A stretch of DNA of 39,656 bases from Viridibacillus arvi (GTDB lineage: Bacteria > Bacillota > Bacilli > Bacillales_A > Planococcaceae). A program made the translations under genes and the position numbers. The stretch covers positions 1,215,384 through 1,255,039 of the forward strand of contig NZ_LILB01000001.1 of NCBI RefSeq assembly GCF_001274945.1, written 5' to 3'. The notes below the pieces were generated by a model that was given only the letters and a program-made list of their open reading frames with translations, was not told the origin of the DNA and did no database searches. The first letter of the stretch is position 1. Each line of letters begins with the position of its first letter. Shown piece by piece: positions 27,146 through 35,274 of the stretch.

Positions 27146-28081
27146 ATGAATAATTTAATGTTTAACTTAACAAATACATCTAAACAATATATCGCTGACG
27201 CCAAAAAATCACCCAAATACTATACTCAACAACCAGCAGAGGTTAGGGCAGCAAGAGCGCTATGCCCAAAACCATTGATTGACTTACCTTTACTAAAACA
27301 AATAATAGATCGTAAAATTCCTGTTCGAGATGGGAGTGAAATTAGCGTTCGCATATACACGCCAAACGGTAAAGGTCCTTTTCCTATCATTGTTTACTAT
27401 CATGGAGGAGGTTGGGTTTTCGGTAATTTAGAAACGGCGGATGCAGGTTGTCACTTATTAGCAACTGAAGCAAATGCCATCGTTGTTTCTGTGGACTATC
27501 GCCTTGCACCAGAATATAAATTCCCAACTCCTTTATATGACGCTTTTGATGCCCTTTTATGGGTCTATGAATTTGCAGCTGAATTAGATGGAGATTCTAC
27601 GAATATTGTCGTTGCAGGAGATAGTGCCGGTGGTAACCTAGCAACAGTTGTTACACATATGGCAAAAGAGCAAAACGGTCCAATTATAACTGCACAAGCA
27701 CTAATCTATCCAGTGACGAATATGGATATGACCACTGCTTCTTATGAAAACTATGCTCATGATCTAGGATTAGATCGTGACGGTATGAACTGGTTTGGAG
27801 AGCATTATGTTAATAATGCAGAAGATTATCGAAACAGTGCTGTTTCCCCTCTCCTACAAGATGATTTAAGCTATTTACCCAGAGCCATTATTATTGCAGC
27901 TGAATATGATGTTCTTTTTGACGAAGGCGTTTCCTATGTAAACCGTTTAAAAGAAGCAGGTGTTCCAAGTCATCATGTTGTTATGCCCGGATTAATCCAT
28001 AGCTACTTCAGTAAGATGGAATTTTTTGAAGAAGAGACTAGAAAGACTGCTCAGCTAATCGCTGATTTTATTAAAAAATAG
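27146..28081 (+). CDS. HSL-type alpha/beta hydrolase (esterase)
   Basis: 311 aa. Oxyanion-hole motif HGGGW (86-90), nucleophile GDSAGG with S160, an acid in AAEYDVLFDEG and the catalytic His in GLIHSYF near the C-terminus: the complete hormone-sensitive-lipase-type triad. Expected to hydrolyse short-chain acyl esters; the physiological substrate is unknown. No signal peptide. ATG at 27146 follows AAAGGATG. Single gene with a terminator. Confidence 0.92.
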   Translation: MNNLMFNLTNTSKQYIADAKKSPKYYTQQPAEVRAARALCPKPLIDLPLLKQIIDRKIPVRDGSEISVRIYTPNGKGPFPIIVYYHGGGWVFGNLETADAGCHLLATEANAIVVSVDYRLAPEYKFPTPLYDAFDALLWVYEFAAELDGDSTNIVVAGDSAGGNLATVVTHMAKEQNGPIITAQALIYPVTNMDMTTASYENYAHDLGLDRDGMNWFGEHYVNNAEDYRNSAVSPLLQDDLSYLPRAIIIAAEYDVLFDEGVSYVNRLKEAGVPSHHVVMPGLIHSYFSKMEFFEEETRKTAQLIADFIKK

Positions 28082-28082
28082 A

Positions 28083-28117
28083 AAAAACGCTTGGATAATC
28101 TATCTCCAGGCGTTTTT
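28083..28117 (+). terminator. Bidirectional terminator between esterase and permease genes
   Basis: Stem AAAAACGCTTGG / CCAGGCGTTTTT with one T-G pair and T tracts on both strands. Confidence 0.85.
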
Positions 28118-28128
28118 CCTATTAAATA

Positions 28129-29484
28129 TTAAGCTTCATTTTGATGTAAACGACCCTTAAATACATAAGTTATAGTAATGAAAATGTAGATTGCAAGTGT
28201 AATACTAGTAACGATAATTGATGTTGTGAAAATAATACCAATCAGGATTGCACTTAAAGCAATGATGGCAAACCAAGTTGTATAAGGGAACCATTTAACG
28301 GCATAAGCACTTGTTTGCTCAGGCTGTTTTTTACGCGATTTCACATGAGCAATTGCAATGATTAACCAAATACATAATACCGTATATCCTAGGGAACCCA
28401 TTAGAAAATCAAAAGTTTTGCTTCCTGCAAACAATGAAATTAACACACCAATATATAAGACAGATGTACATAATAGTATTGAGTATACCGGTACTTTCTT
28501 TTTCGATAATTTCGAAAAGACTTTTGGAATACGTCCGTCCATTGCTTGAGTATATAGCACGCGTGATGAGCCATATAATCCAGAATTCATCGATGAAATA
28601 ATCGCAAGTAACACAACTGCATTCATAATATGATCTGCCCCTGGGATACCGATCATTTTGAATACCATCACAAACGGACTTTCTGGTACTCCGTTAACTT
28701 CATTCCAAGGAATCAAGCTAACGATAATTAAGAATGGTACTAAATAGAAAGAAATGATTCGCACTAATGTACTTCGAACTGCTTTTGGTACCACTTTTTC
28801 AGGATTTTTCGTTTCAGCTAATGTGACACCAATAATTTCTGTTCCGCCATAAGAATAAATAACTACAAGCATCGCAGTAATTAAACCTGTTGGGCCGTTC
28901 GGGAAGAAACCACCGTGACTCGTTAGATTAGAAAATCCAACAGCCGTATGATCACCGAAAGTAACTAGTAATAATATGAACCCTGCTATGATAAACACAA
29001 TGATTACGGTAATTTTTATTAACGCTAGCCAGTATTCTGTTTCAGCAAAAGCTTTAACTGATAGTAAGTTGATAACTGTTACTAACACTGATACTGATAA
29101 AGCAAGTATCCAAATCGGGTAATCTGGTAGCCAATATTGAATGAAGATTGCAGCAACAACAGACTCTGCCGTGATGTTTAATACCCACATTTTCCAGTAA
29201 ATCCAGTCTAAAAAATATGCTGGGTACTTTCCTAAAATAGATTGAACTAAATCTCTAAATGTCCTTGCATTGCTATTGCGGACTGCCATTTCAGCTAATC
29301 CTTGCATAACGAATAATAGAATGATACCACCAATTAAGTACGCTAGTAGTACGGATGGTCCTGCCATATCAATGGCTGCGCTACTCCCTTTAAATAAGCC
29401 TGCGCCAATTGCTCCACCTAATGCCATCATCGTTATATGTCGTGAAGTCATTGTTCTCTGTAAATTTTGTTTGTCTCTTTCCAT
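28129..29484 (-). CDS. Amino acid permease, APC superfamily (AAT type), T-box controlled
   Basis: 451 aa from the ATG at 29484 (GGAGG at 7 nt; the longer open frame has no ribosome site). About twelve membrane segments. Family marks: GGAIGAGLFKGSS in helix 1 (unwound substrate/ion-binding region), a SYGGTEIIGVTLAETKNP loop and SSMNSGLYGSSRVLYTQAMD. Proton-coupled amino acid uptake. The long leader is a T-box riboswitch whose specifier appears to be CUU, so uptake should rise when leucine-charged tRNA is scarce and leucine (or branched-chain) transport is predicted. By sequence alone the substrate could not be fixed. Confidence 0.9.
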   Translation of the reverse strand: MERDKQNLQRTMTSRHITMMALGGAIGAGLFKGSSAAIDMAGPSVLLAYLIGGIILLFVMQGLAEMAVRNSNARTFRDLVQSILGKYPAYFLDWIYWKMWVLNITAESVVAAIFIQYWLPDYPIWILALSVSVLVTVINLLSVKAFAETEYWLALIKITVIIVFIIAGFILLLVTFGDHTAVGFSNLTSHGGFFPNGPTGLITAMLVVIYSYGGTEIIGVTLAETKNPEKVVPKAVRSTLVRIISFYLVPFLIIVSLIPWNEVNGVPESPFVMVFKMIGIPGADHIMNAVVLLAIISSMNSGLYGSSRVLYTQAMDGRIPKVFSKLSKKKVPVYSILLCTSVLYIGVLISLFAGSKTFDFLMGSLGYTVLCIWLIIAIAHVKSRKKQPEQTSAYAVKWFPYTTWFAIIALSAILIGIIFTTSIIVTSITLAIYIFITITYVFKGRLHQNEA

Positions 29485-29503
29485 ATCCTTACCTCCATTA
29501 ATC

Positions 29504-29779
29504 AAAAAAAGCATATCGTCTCTTCCTTCATCATCAAATGAAAGAAGAGACGATATGCCTTAAGCAAACCGCGGTACCACTCTTATTGGTTCTTATTCAT
29601 GAACCCAACTTTAAAAACCTGGTAACGAAGGTTAAACGTTAAAATAAAAAGAATAGTCTGTCTATTCTTTCCACTCTACCACTCCTAGGCAAGTTCAAAG
29701 TATTATTGGACTGCGTTGCACCACCCCGCAGCTCTCTAGACCAAATAATGAGCTTTTACTACTCCTAATCATTGCGTTT
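29504..29779 (-). promoter_or_regulatory. T-box riboswitch with CUU (Leu) specifier
   Basis: On the minus strand: Stem I base TTAGG / CCTAG, AGTA-type loop-E sequence on its 5' side, apical AGAGAGCTGCGGGGTGG and the returning GCAACGCAG, then specifier loop GAA-CTT-G with CUU at 29693-29691. Downstream is the conserved AAGAGTGGTACCGCGG (29584-29569; the GGTACC core binds the tRNA CCA end), then a perfect 15-bp terminator GCATATCGTCTCTTC (29558-29544) / 29525-29511 and T7. Uncharged tRNA-Leu would stabilise the antiterminator. Alternative frames of the specifier loop would read ACU or UUG. Confidence 0.9.
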
Positions 29780-29818
29780 TGAAATATTATTTCAGAAAAT
29801 TTTAAATCAATATCCCAT

Positions 29819-29847
29819 ACTATACGGGCTAGTATCATTTTTGTCAA
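29819..29847 (-). promoter_or_regulatory. Sigma-A promoter of the T-box/permease unit
   Basis: Perfect -35 TTGACA (29847-29842), 17-nt spacer, -10 TATAGT (29824-29819), about 40 nt before the start of T-box Stem I. Confidence 0.75.
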
Positions 29848-29957
29848 CATTTTATTTTAGAATAATTATTAAGTTATAAAGCTTGTATACACTTTGTCCT
29901 AGAACGATCAAAATGGTTGCCTAAAATACGATACAAAAGTCTATATGTTAAGTATAC

Positions 29958-30572
29958 CTAATATTTTAAACTATAAAGAATCTTCGCACGAACATAGTCT
30001 ACTGCTGTATTTCGAGGAATTTCTAAAAAATATTTTAGTTGCCAATCTTGTGTTTTTTTAGCTTGCCTGCTTATAGGCTTATCCCAAGGTGGATAAACGC
30101 GAATTGCACGTTTACCCCCTTGCCCTTTATTGGATATTATATCCTGCTCATATAAAACAGCTTTTGGAAATACAAACTGACCAAATTCATTATCTTTTTT
30201 GACACTAATAACAAAGAAGTCGACTGAATCTGATACGTCATAAGGTTGAATTGATCCATCCCCAACCCTCTCCCACAAAGTAACAAATTGTCCGATTTTA
30301 GTAGGTGTTATCTTGGCTACGCGAAATCTAATCGAAAGATCATTTAACTTTAATACATAAGCTCCATATGCTGCATTTTGTGATTCAATTAGAGGTTGAG
30401 AACACACAAATCCACATGAGTTATAGACTAATTTCTTTGTTGCAATAAGGTTTTCATGTATTGCGTCAGAGTCAGTCCAAGAACTTTGACGGCTAGATTC
30501 AACAGCTGATAATTGTGGGTTTTTCTTATTTATCTGTTCACTCTCCTGGTAGTGATCAAACTTGCTAGTCAT
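29958..30572 (-). CDS. MepB-family protein
   Basis: 204 aa. An N-terminal tail of about 45 polar residues is followed by the MepB-family core: YGAYVLKLN, FRVAKITPTKIGQFVTLWER, DFFVISVKKDNEFGQFVFPK, GKRAIRVYPPWDKPISRQAKKTQDWQLKYF. In Staphylococcus aureus mepB is the third gene of mepRAB, next to the multidrug pump, but its function is not settled. Here it sits in a different operon behind a WYL regulator and an effector-binding protein, starting by an ATGA overlap with the latter. The mepR/mepA pair is about 24 kb away. Confidence 0.85.
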   Translation of the reverse strand: MTSKFDHYQESEQINKKNPQLSAVESSRQSSWTDSDAIHENLIATKKLVYNSCGFVCSQPLIESQNAAYGAYVLKLNDLSIRFRVAKITPTKIGQFVTLWERVGDGSIQPYDVSDSVDFFVISVKKDNEFGQFVFPKAVLYEQDIISNKGQGGKRAIRVYPPWDKPISRQAKKTQDWQLKYFLEIPRNTAVDYVRAKILYSLKY

Positions 30573-30958
30573 GAATTGACCGATAGATAGATCTTAATAC
30601 TACCGTCTTCACAATAATGCTCAAAATCCGTATTATAAGCTCTGTCGATATCACTTTTCCAGATTTTCTCCCAAGCTTTGAAAACACCTTTTGGATCCAT
30701 ATGATCTACTTCAATGGCAAGGTAGTTATCTTCTGGAATTATGGTACTAACATCATTTGTATTTGGCTCTTCAGTACCGATATGTAGATCATAATCACCT
30801 GTAAAATCACTTGCATAATTACTATAAACTGCATAGATCTCACCCGTTAAATTTAATCGTAGAAACTCCTCCCACAATTTAATAATTTCATCTGTATTTT
30901 GATTATTCGTTCTAACACTTTTTCCATAAATCTGTTTTTCGTTAATTGCTGTATGCAT
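30569..30958 (-). CDS. GyrI-like / AraC-type effector-binding domain protein
   Basis: 129 aa from the ATG at 30958 (AAGGAGG at 7 nt). Single small-molecule-binding domain of the GyrI-like / YdeE type: starts KQIYGKSVRTNN, has LTGEIYAVYSNYASDFTGDYDLHIG and ends with the family-typical FKAWEKIWKSDIDRAY...DFEHYCEDGSIKIYLSV. Such proteins bind hydrophobic cationic ligands without a DNA-binding part. Its overlap with the MepB-type gene and the upstream WYL regulator suggests a ligand-response operon. Confidence 0.85.
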   Translation of the reverse strand: MHTAINEKQIYGKSVRTNNQNTDEIIKLWEEFLRLNLTGEIYAVYSNYASDFTGDYDLHIGTEEPNTNDVSTIIPEDNYLAIEVDHMDPKGVFKAWEKIWKSDIDRAYNTDFEHYCEDGSIKIYLSVNS

Positions 30959-31018
30959 TACAATTCCTCCTTCTCGTTTATACAAGAAGAATATCATTCA
31001 TAATATGACAACTGTCTG

Positions 31019-31930
31019 TCAGCTTTTATAAATAAATTCTATTTCATTCATATATTTATCTTTCAGCCATTGCGGTGAAAGAATTTTTACATGTCTACCA
31101 AACATCATTATAAATGGCAGTATATTTTTGTTAACGTCGTAATGAAAGGCGACCTTAATACGTCCATCCTCAAGTATCGAAATTTCCTCTTCAGTAAAAA
31201 AATCATATAATTTCCCAAGTTCACTTTTTGAAAATAATAATGTAATCTGCTCCCCATCCGTATCGCTATTCGCTAAATAACCATTGCTATGATTATAAAC
31301 TGATCTAGCCTTGTCCTTTATGACTTCCATATTTCTTATTCTAGTTAACTTGAATAATCTCAAGGCCTCTTTTTCTTCACAAAAAGCCTCTAAATACCAG
31401 CTTCCATTCATAAAATTTAGTTTTATTGGCTGAATAATGCGATTTGATAAATTCGCGCTTTGTGACACATAAGAGATGCAAATTTTATGTCCATCTTCAA
31501 TTACAGAAAGTATATTCTTTACCTTTACTTTCGTTTCTTCTTCTATCGTTTCACGATGGAGTGTGGATGATAACACCGTAATTGGAGGATGATAGTCTTC
31601 ATTATTTTCCTGCAATAGCTCTATTTTTCTTTGTAAAATTGTTAATTGATGACTATCAAATAATTCATTTTTCAATGATAATCCTTCCAATAAGAATTTC
31701 TTTTCCTCTTCATTGAAGGTGAATTTATCTAATTGATATGTATCGATTAAGGTAAATCCACCATTCTTTCCTAAATATGAAATAATAGGAATACCGATTG
31801 ATGATAATGCATCCATATCACGATATATCGTTCTTTTGCTTACTTCAAATTTAACCGCTAATTCTTCAGCAGATACTTTCTTTTTCTGCAATAAATAAAT
31901 CAAAATAGAGAGCATCCTTTCAGTTTTCAT
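31019..31930 (-). CDS. DeoR-type HTH / WYL-domain transcriptional regulator (YafY-like)
   Basis: 303 aa. N-terminal winged helix (1-60; VSAEELAVKFEVSKRTIYRD), a middle WYL domain (about 140-215, with WYLEAFCEEKEALRLFKLTRI) and a C-terminal WCX extension ending in FIMMFGRHVKILSPQWLKDKY. WYL domains sense nucleic-acid or small ligands. ATG at 31930 follows GGAGGAGATATAGACC. First of three genes with the effector-binding protein and MepB-family protein, which it probably controls; this trio order is frequent in Firmicutes. Confidence 0.9.
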   Translation of the reverse strand: MKTERMLSILIYLLQKKKVSAEELAVKFEVSKRTIYRDMDALSSIGIPIISYLGKNGGFTLIDTYQLDKFTFNEEEKKFLLEGLSLKNELFDSHQLTILQRKIELLQENNEDYHPPITVLSSTLHRETIEEETKVKVKNILSVIEDGHKICISYVSQSANLSNRIIQPIKLNFMNGSWYLEAFCEEKEALRLFKLTRIRNMEVIKDKARSVYNHSNGYLANSDTDGEQITLLFSKSELGKLYDFFTEEEISILEDGRIKVAFHYDVNKNILPFIMMFGRHVKILSPQWLKDKYMNEIEFIYKS

Positions 31931-32291
31931 GGTCTATATCTCCTCCAAATAGGTGTAAATCTAACTTTAATAGTATTCAAGGGGTTTTCCAAATACATTC
32001 TGTAATTTCTTACTAGTTTATACGAATCAATTTTAAAGCTTTATTTTGCACAAATTAGTTATTTCCATATAACGATTAATTTCGAATTATATAGTTTCAA
32101 TTTTCCAATAAAAATGATACATCTTCAAACAATGCATATGTGAAGAATTTATTACTTTTTTTGTGTCTAAAAAGTACTATCTACGTAGAATTATGCTCTG
32201 ATTTACTGGAACTTTTGCAGTTTTTAAGAGATACTATAATATAGAGCTTAAAAAGTATTATTATTTATGATTAATAGGAAAGAGGTTTACA
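31931..32291. other. Divergent intergenic region, WYL regulator / ctaB
   Basis: AT-rich. A TATAAT at 32235-32240 is a likely -10 for ctaB, with an imperfect TTGCAG (32215-32220) only 14 nt upstream. No RNA structure is evident. Confidence 0.4.
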
Positions 32292-33236
32292 ATGCAAAGT
32301 GATGTAAAAGTTGATCAGAGTGTAGAATCATCGTCCGAAACGATGCCGAAGCAACCTCTATCAAAAATATTAGCCCAAACGGTTAAGACTGGAATTATCA
32401 AATCAAATTTGATTCCTATGATTGCAGGATTAACATTAGCTTTATATAAAAATCAAATAAGCCCATTTGACAAAACTCTAGAAATTATATGCGCGCTATT
32501 TGGTTCTGTATTAGTAATTGGTGCAGCAGGTGCATTTAATAATTTATATGACCGTGATATCGATGCTGTCATGCAAAGAACAAAAAACAGACCAACTGTA
32601 ACTGGTACAATCAGTGCTAAAACGGTCCTTTTTTTAGCTATTGCGATGACGATTATTGGCTTAGGTGCTCTTGCTTATGCAACACCAATGGCTGCACTTA
32701 TGGGATTCATAGGTTTATTTGTTTATGTGGTTCCTTATACAATGTGGAGCAAACGCAGAACTATATATAATACAGAAATCGGAAGTATTTCCGGAGCAAT
32801 GCCTCCTCTAATTGGTTGGGCCGCAATATCTCAAGATATTACGCATCCTGCTATTATCGGATTATTTGTATTAACTGTGTTATGGCAAATGCCTCACTTC
32901 TATGCAATCGCCATTCGTAAGCATGACGATTATAAAGCAGCAAACGTACCAATGCTTCCTGTCGTGAAAGGTATGCGCCGTACTTATATTCAAACAAATA
33001 TCTATTTAGTATTATTAATAGGAGTTAGCCTTTTACTTGGTACATTAAGTATTGGTCTTATGTTAGTTGCGCTAATTTTAAGTATTTGGTGGCTTCTAAT
33101 CAGTATTTCAGGAAAACGAAAAGAGAACCCGGAGAAATGGGCAAAATCAATGTTTATTTTTTCTCTATACCATATGACTATTTTATTCTCGACTATTATC
33201 ATATACTCTCTAATCGGGATTTTCTTTAATCTATAA
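32292..33236 (+). CDS. ctaB: Heme o synthase (protoheme IX farnesyltransferase)
   Basis: 314 aa UbiA-superfamily prenyltransferase with about nine membrane segments. First prenyl-diphosphate motif N83-x3-D87-x3-D91 (NNLYDRDID) followed by RTKNRP; second region YTMWSKRRT and HFYAIAIRKHDDY. It adds a farnesyl group to heme b, giving heme o for cytochrome oxidases. Start ATG follows AAAGAGG. No oxidase genes are next to it, so this may be the stand-alone second copy that many Bacilli carry. Terminated by a strong hairpin. Confidence 0.95.
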   Translation: MQSDVKVDQSVESSSETMPKQPLSKILAQTVKTGIIKSNLIPMIAGLTLALYKNQISPFDKTLEIICALFGSVLVIGAAGAFNNLYDRDIDAVMQRTKNRPTVTGTISAKTVLFLAIAMTIIGLGALAYATPMAALMGFIGLFVYVVPYTMWSKRRTIYNTEIGSISGAMPPLIGWAAISQDITHPAIIGLFVLTVLWQMPHFYAIAIRKHDDYKAANVPMLPVVKGMRRTYIQTNIYLVLLIGVSLLLGTLSIGLMLVALILSIWWLLISISGKRKENPEKWAKSMFIFSLYHMTILFSTIIIYSLIGIFFNL

Positions 33237-33248
33237 AGCATACACAAC

Positions 33249-33289
33249 AAAACCAGCTAACGAGAAATTATTCTCGGAGCTGGTTTTTG
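33249..33289 (+). terminator. Bidirectional terminator between ctaB and the ECF operon
   Basis: Outer stem AAAACCAGCT / AGCTGGTTTT with an inner CGAG/CTCG stem and T run; shared by convergent units. Confidence 0.88.
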
Positions 33290-33293
33290 TTTA

Positions 33294-33866
33294 TTACTCT
33301 TCTTCTTTTTCAATCACTTTAAATTCTCCATCCGCATTCATGACACTATATTCTATCAAACCTTTAACCTCACCTACTTTTGCATTCTCTTTTAATGTAA
33401 GTACCTCTCCGTCTTTAAATTGAAATTCATAATATGAAGTCTCTGGATCCATTTCGCTCATTCTATAATAAGTGACCTTGCTTACTTCATTCCATTCATA
33501 TTTACTTTCCTCTTTTGCAAAAACTCCTCGATAAGTAATAGAATCATCAGTTATCGTGACAAAAGACTTTGATGCACCGTAAAAAAGAACACCGCTACCA
33601 ATCAAACATACGAAGGCAATCACTATTGAGGTTTTATTTACTTTTAATAAAAATAATATGGAAAAGCCCAAAAAGATTAAAAACAAACCAGCTCCATACA
33701 CCCAATAATTGATAGATGGTGCATACACGAGACGAACACCATATTGATAATAGATTGTTTCTGCAACCCCTAATGGTACCAACAATACAAATAAAGGAGA
33801 AAATAATAAAGTACAAATAGCTAGTACCATAAAAATATGACGTGTTTCATACCTTTTATAGTGCAT
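33294..33866 (-). CDS. Membrane protein of the ECF sigma operon, unknown function
   Basis: 190 aa from the ATG at 33866 (GAGGTG at 8 nt; this ribosome site overlaps the preceding stop region). Three hydrophobic segments in the first 95 residues, then a soluble beta-rich domain (FVTITDDSITYRGVF, YYEFQFKDGEVLTL) resembling bacterial PH-like domains. Third gene of the operon, so it may be part of the anti-sigma sensing complex or an envelope effector. Family not recognised. Confidence 0.7.
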   Translation of the reverse strand: MHYKRYETRHIFMVLAICTLLFSPLFVLLVPLGVAETIYYQYGVRLVYAPSINYWVYGAGLFLIFLGFSILFLLKVNKTSIVIAFVCLIGSGVLFYGASKSFVTITDDSITYRGVFAKEESKYEWNEVSKVTYYRMSEMDPETSYYEFQFKDGEVLTLKENAKVGEVKGLIEYSVMNADGEFKVIEKEEE

Positions 33867-33880
33867 TTTAGATACACCTC

Positions 33881-34597
33881 TCACTTCTTTTTAATTAGAT
33901 AATCATCGATTGTAGGATACACACCCTCTTCCCACTTTCTTACTATTTCAAGTGTTTCATATTTGAAACAGTCTATAAGTGGTACAACTTTGAATTGAAA
34001 TGTGACTCTATTATTAACTTCTATTCGACTTCGTACATCTCCTTTAAATACCAGCAAAGTATAAGCATTTTGATGAGTATTAAATTTCACTTTAGATAAA
34101 TTCTGGTCGTCGTCATAGGTGATATCTCTAACTACATCACGAATTGTAATTGTATCGCCTATTTTATAGCCTGCGAAATCTTCCACTCCATATTGATTTT
34201 TTTCATCATAAAGTAGTTCATTTAATTCGCTGAATGTCATTGGTCTATGTTTTACGATTTTATTTTTATGTTGATCAGATACTCTGTAGAGGGCTCTCTC
34301 CTCTTTCCCGATGACCTCCCAACTCCCCACAATTTTACTCTCTTCTTTGTTTGCACAACTTTCCCCAGCGGTTTGATAAATGAGTGTTTGTCGTTCTTCC
34401 GCAGTTGGTAGTGTTAGTATTATTAAAATTGCTAGAATACTTATTACTGAGGTCATCACAAAAATAGGTAAGTATGTGTTTTTCTTAGAAGTTTTTTTAT
34501 GTGCAATTACTCTATTGCGCAATGATTGGATGAATTTTGGATCAGGTGCTAAATCTGGTCGTTCCTTTAGTTTATTCAACCAATTATCATTTTGCAT
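33881..34597 (-). CDS. Probable anti-sigma factor, single-pass membrane protein
   Basis: 238 aa. A short cytoplasmic N-terminus (WLNKLKERPDLAPDPKFIQSL) is typical of anti-sigma factors paired with ECF sigmas in Bacilli. One membrane segment spans about residues 42-63, followed by an extracellular domain of 175 residues with two Cys (81 and about 217). It overlaps the sigma gene by 11 bp, indicating coupled synthesis. Predicted to hold the sigma factor at the membrane until a signal arrives; signal unknown. Confidence 0.75.
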   Translation of the reverse strand: MQNDNWLNKLKERPDLAPDPKFIQSLRNRVIAHKKTSKKNTYLPIFVMTSVISILAILIILTLPTAEERQTLIYQTAGESCANKEESKIVGSWEVIGKEERALYRVSDQHKNKIVKHRPMTFSELNELLYDEKNQYGVEDFAGYKIGDTITIRDVVRDITYDDDQNLSKVKFNTHQNAYTLLVFKGDVRSRIEVNNRVTFQFKVVPLIDCFKYETLEIVRKWEEGVYPTIDDYLIKKK

Positions 34598-35114
34598 AAT
34601 GCATCGCTCCCCCTCCCTTTACTACTTGTTTCTTCAACTGAGTAATTGCCCTGTGGTAATCGACTCTCACTTTCAATTCTGTACAATTTAAAATTTCTGC
34701 TATTTCCTTAATCGATAACTCCTTCAACCCTTTTAATATGATCACGCTACGGTAATGTGGTTTTAAAGTAAGCAATGCTTCTTGCAAGGATTCCCACTCT
34801 TCCTGTAAAAGTAGCTGTTGCTCTGTATTATTTTCACTCGTTTTAAAACTTAAGCTCATCATGGAGGGGATTAATTGCCTCAATTTATACTTTCTATGAA
34901 TATCTACTGCTGTATTTCGAGCAATAGATAAAATCCATGTCTTTCTTTTTTTAAAATCTTTTAATCTATGTATATTTTGCATAACCTTTAAAAACGTTTC
35001 TTGTGTGATGTCTTCTGCTTCTTGTTTATTGTTCGTATAATACATTGCGAAATGATATACATCATGGTAATAATCATCATATAGTTCTTCTATATTGACT
35101 TGAAATTTGCTCAA
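34587..35114 (-). CDS. ECF sigma factor (sigma-70 family)
   Basis: 175 aa with sigma region 2 (about 8-75: DVYHFAMYYTNNKQEAEDITQ... and the -10-contact helix WILSIARNTAVDIHRKY) and region 4 (about 105-165: LKPHYRSVIILKGLKELSIKEIAEILNC...HRAITQLKK), separated by a short linker. The start is taken as TTG at 35114, at good spacing from AGAGGTG; a GTG one codon earlier is possible. First gene of a sigma / anti-sigma / membrane protein operon with an ECF-type promoter 33 nt upstream, so it should activate itself. Confidence 0.9.
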   Translation of the reverse strand: MSKFQVNIEELYDDYYHDVYHFAMYYTNNKQEAEDITQETFLKVMQNIHRLKDFKKRKTWILSIARNTAVDIHRKYKLRQLIPSMMSLSFKTSENNTEQQLLLQEEWESLQEALLTLKPHYRSVIILKGLKELSIKEIAEILNCTELKVRVDYHRAITQLKKQVVKGGGAMHYAK

Positions 35115-35146
35115 CACATCACCTCTTTTTCTTTACATACTAATAA

Positions 35147-35172
35147 GTCGTTTGACATTTACATTTGTTTCA
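35147..35172 (-). promoter_or_regulatory. ECF-type autoregulatory promoter
   Basis: -35 TGAAAC (35172-35167), 16-nt spacer, -10 CGAC (35150-35147): the pattern of SigX/SigW-like ECF promoters. Located just before the sigma gene on the same strand. Confidence 0.75.
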
Positions 35173-35274
35173 AATTATTAGTAATTATTTTTAAAATAGT
35201 CTTTTATTAAATAATTCTCACCTCCCTACAAATCAGGTACTAACAATGTTAAAGTGGTAAATGGAGGTTTTTAT

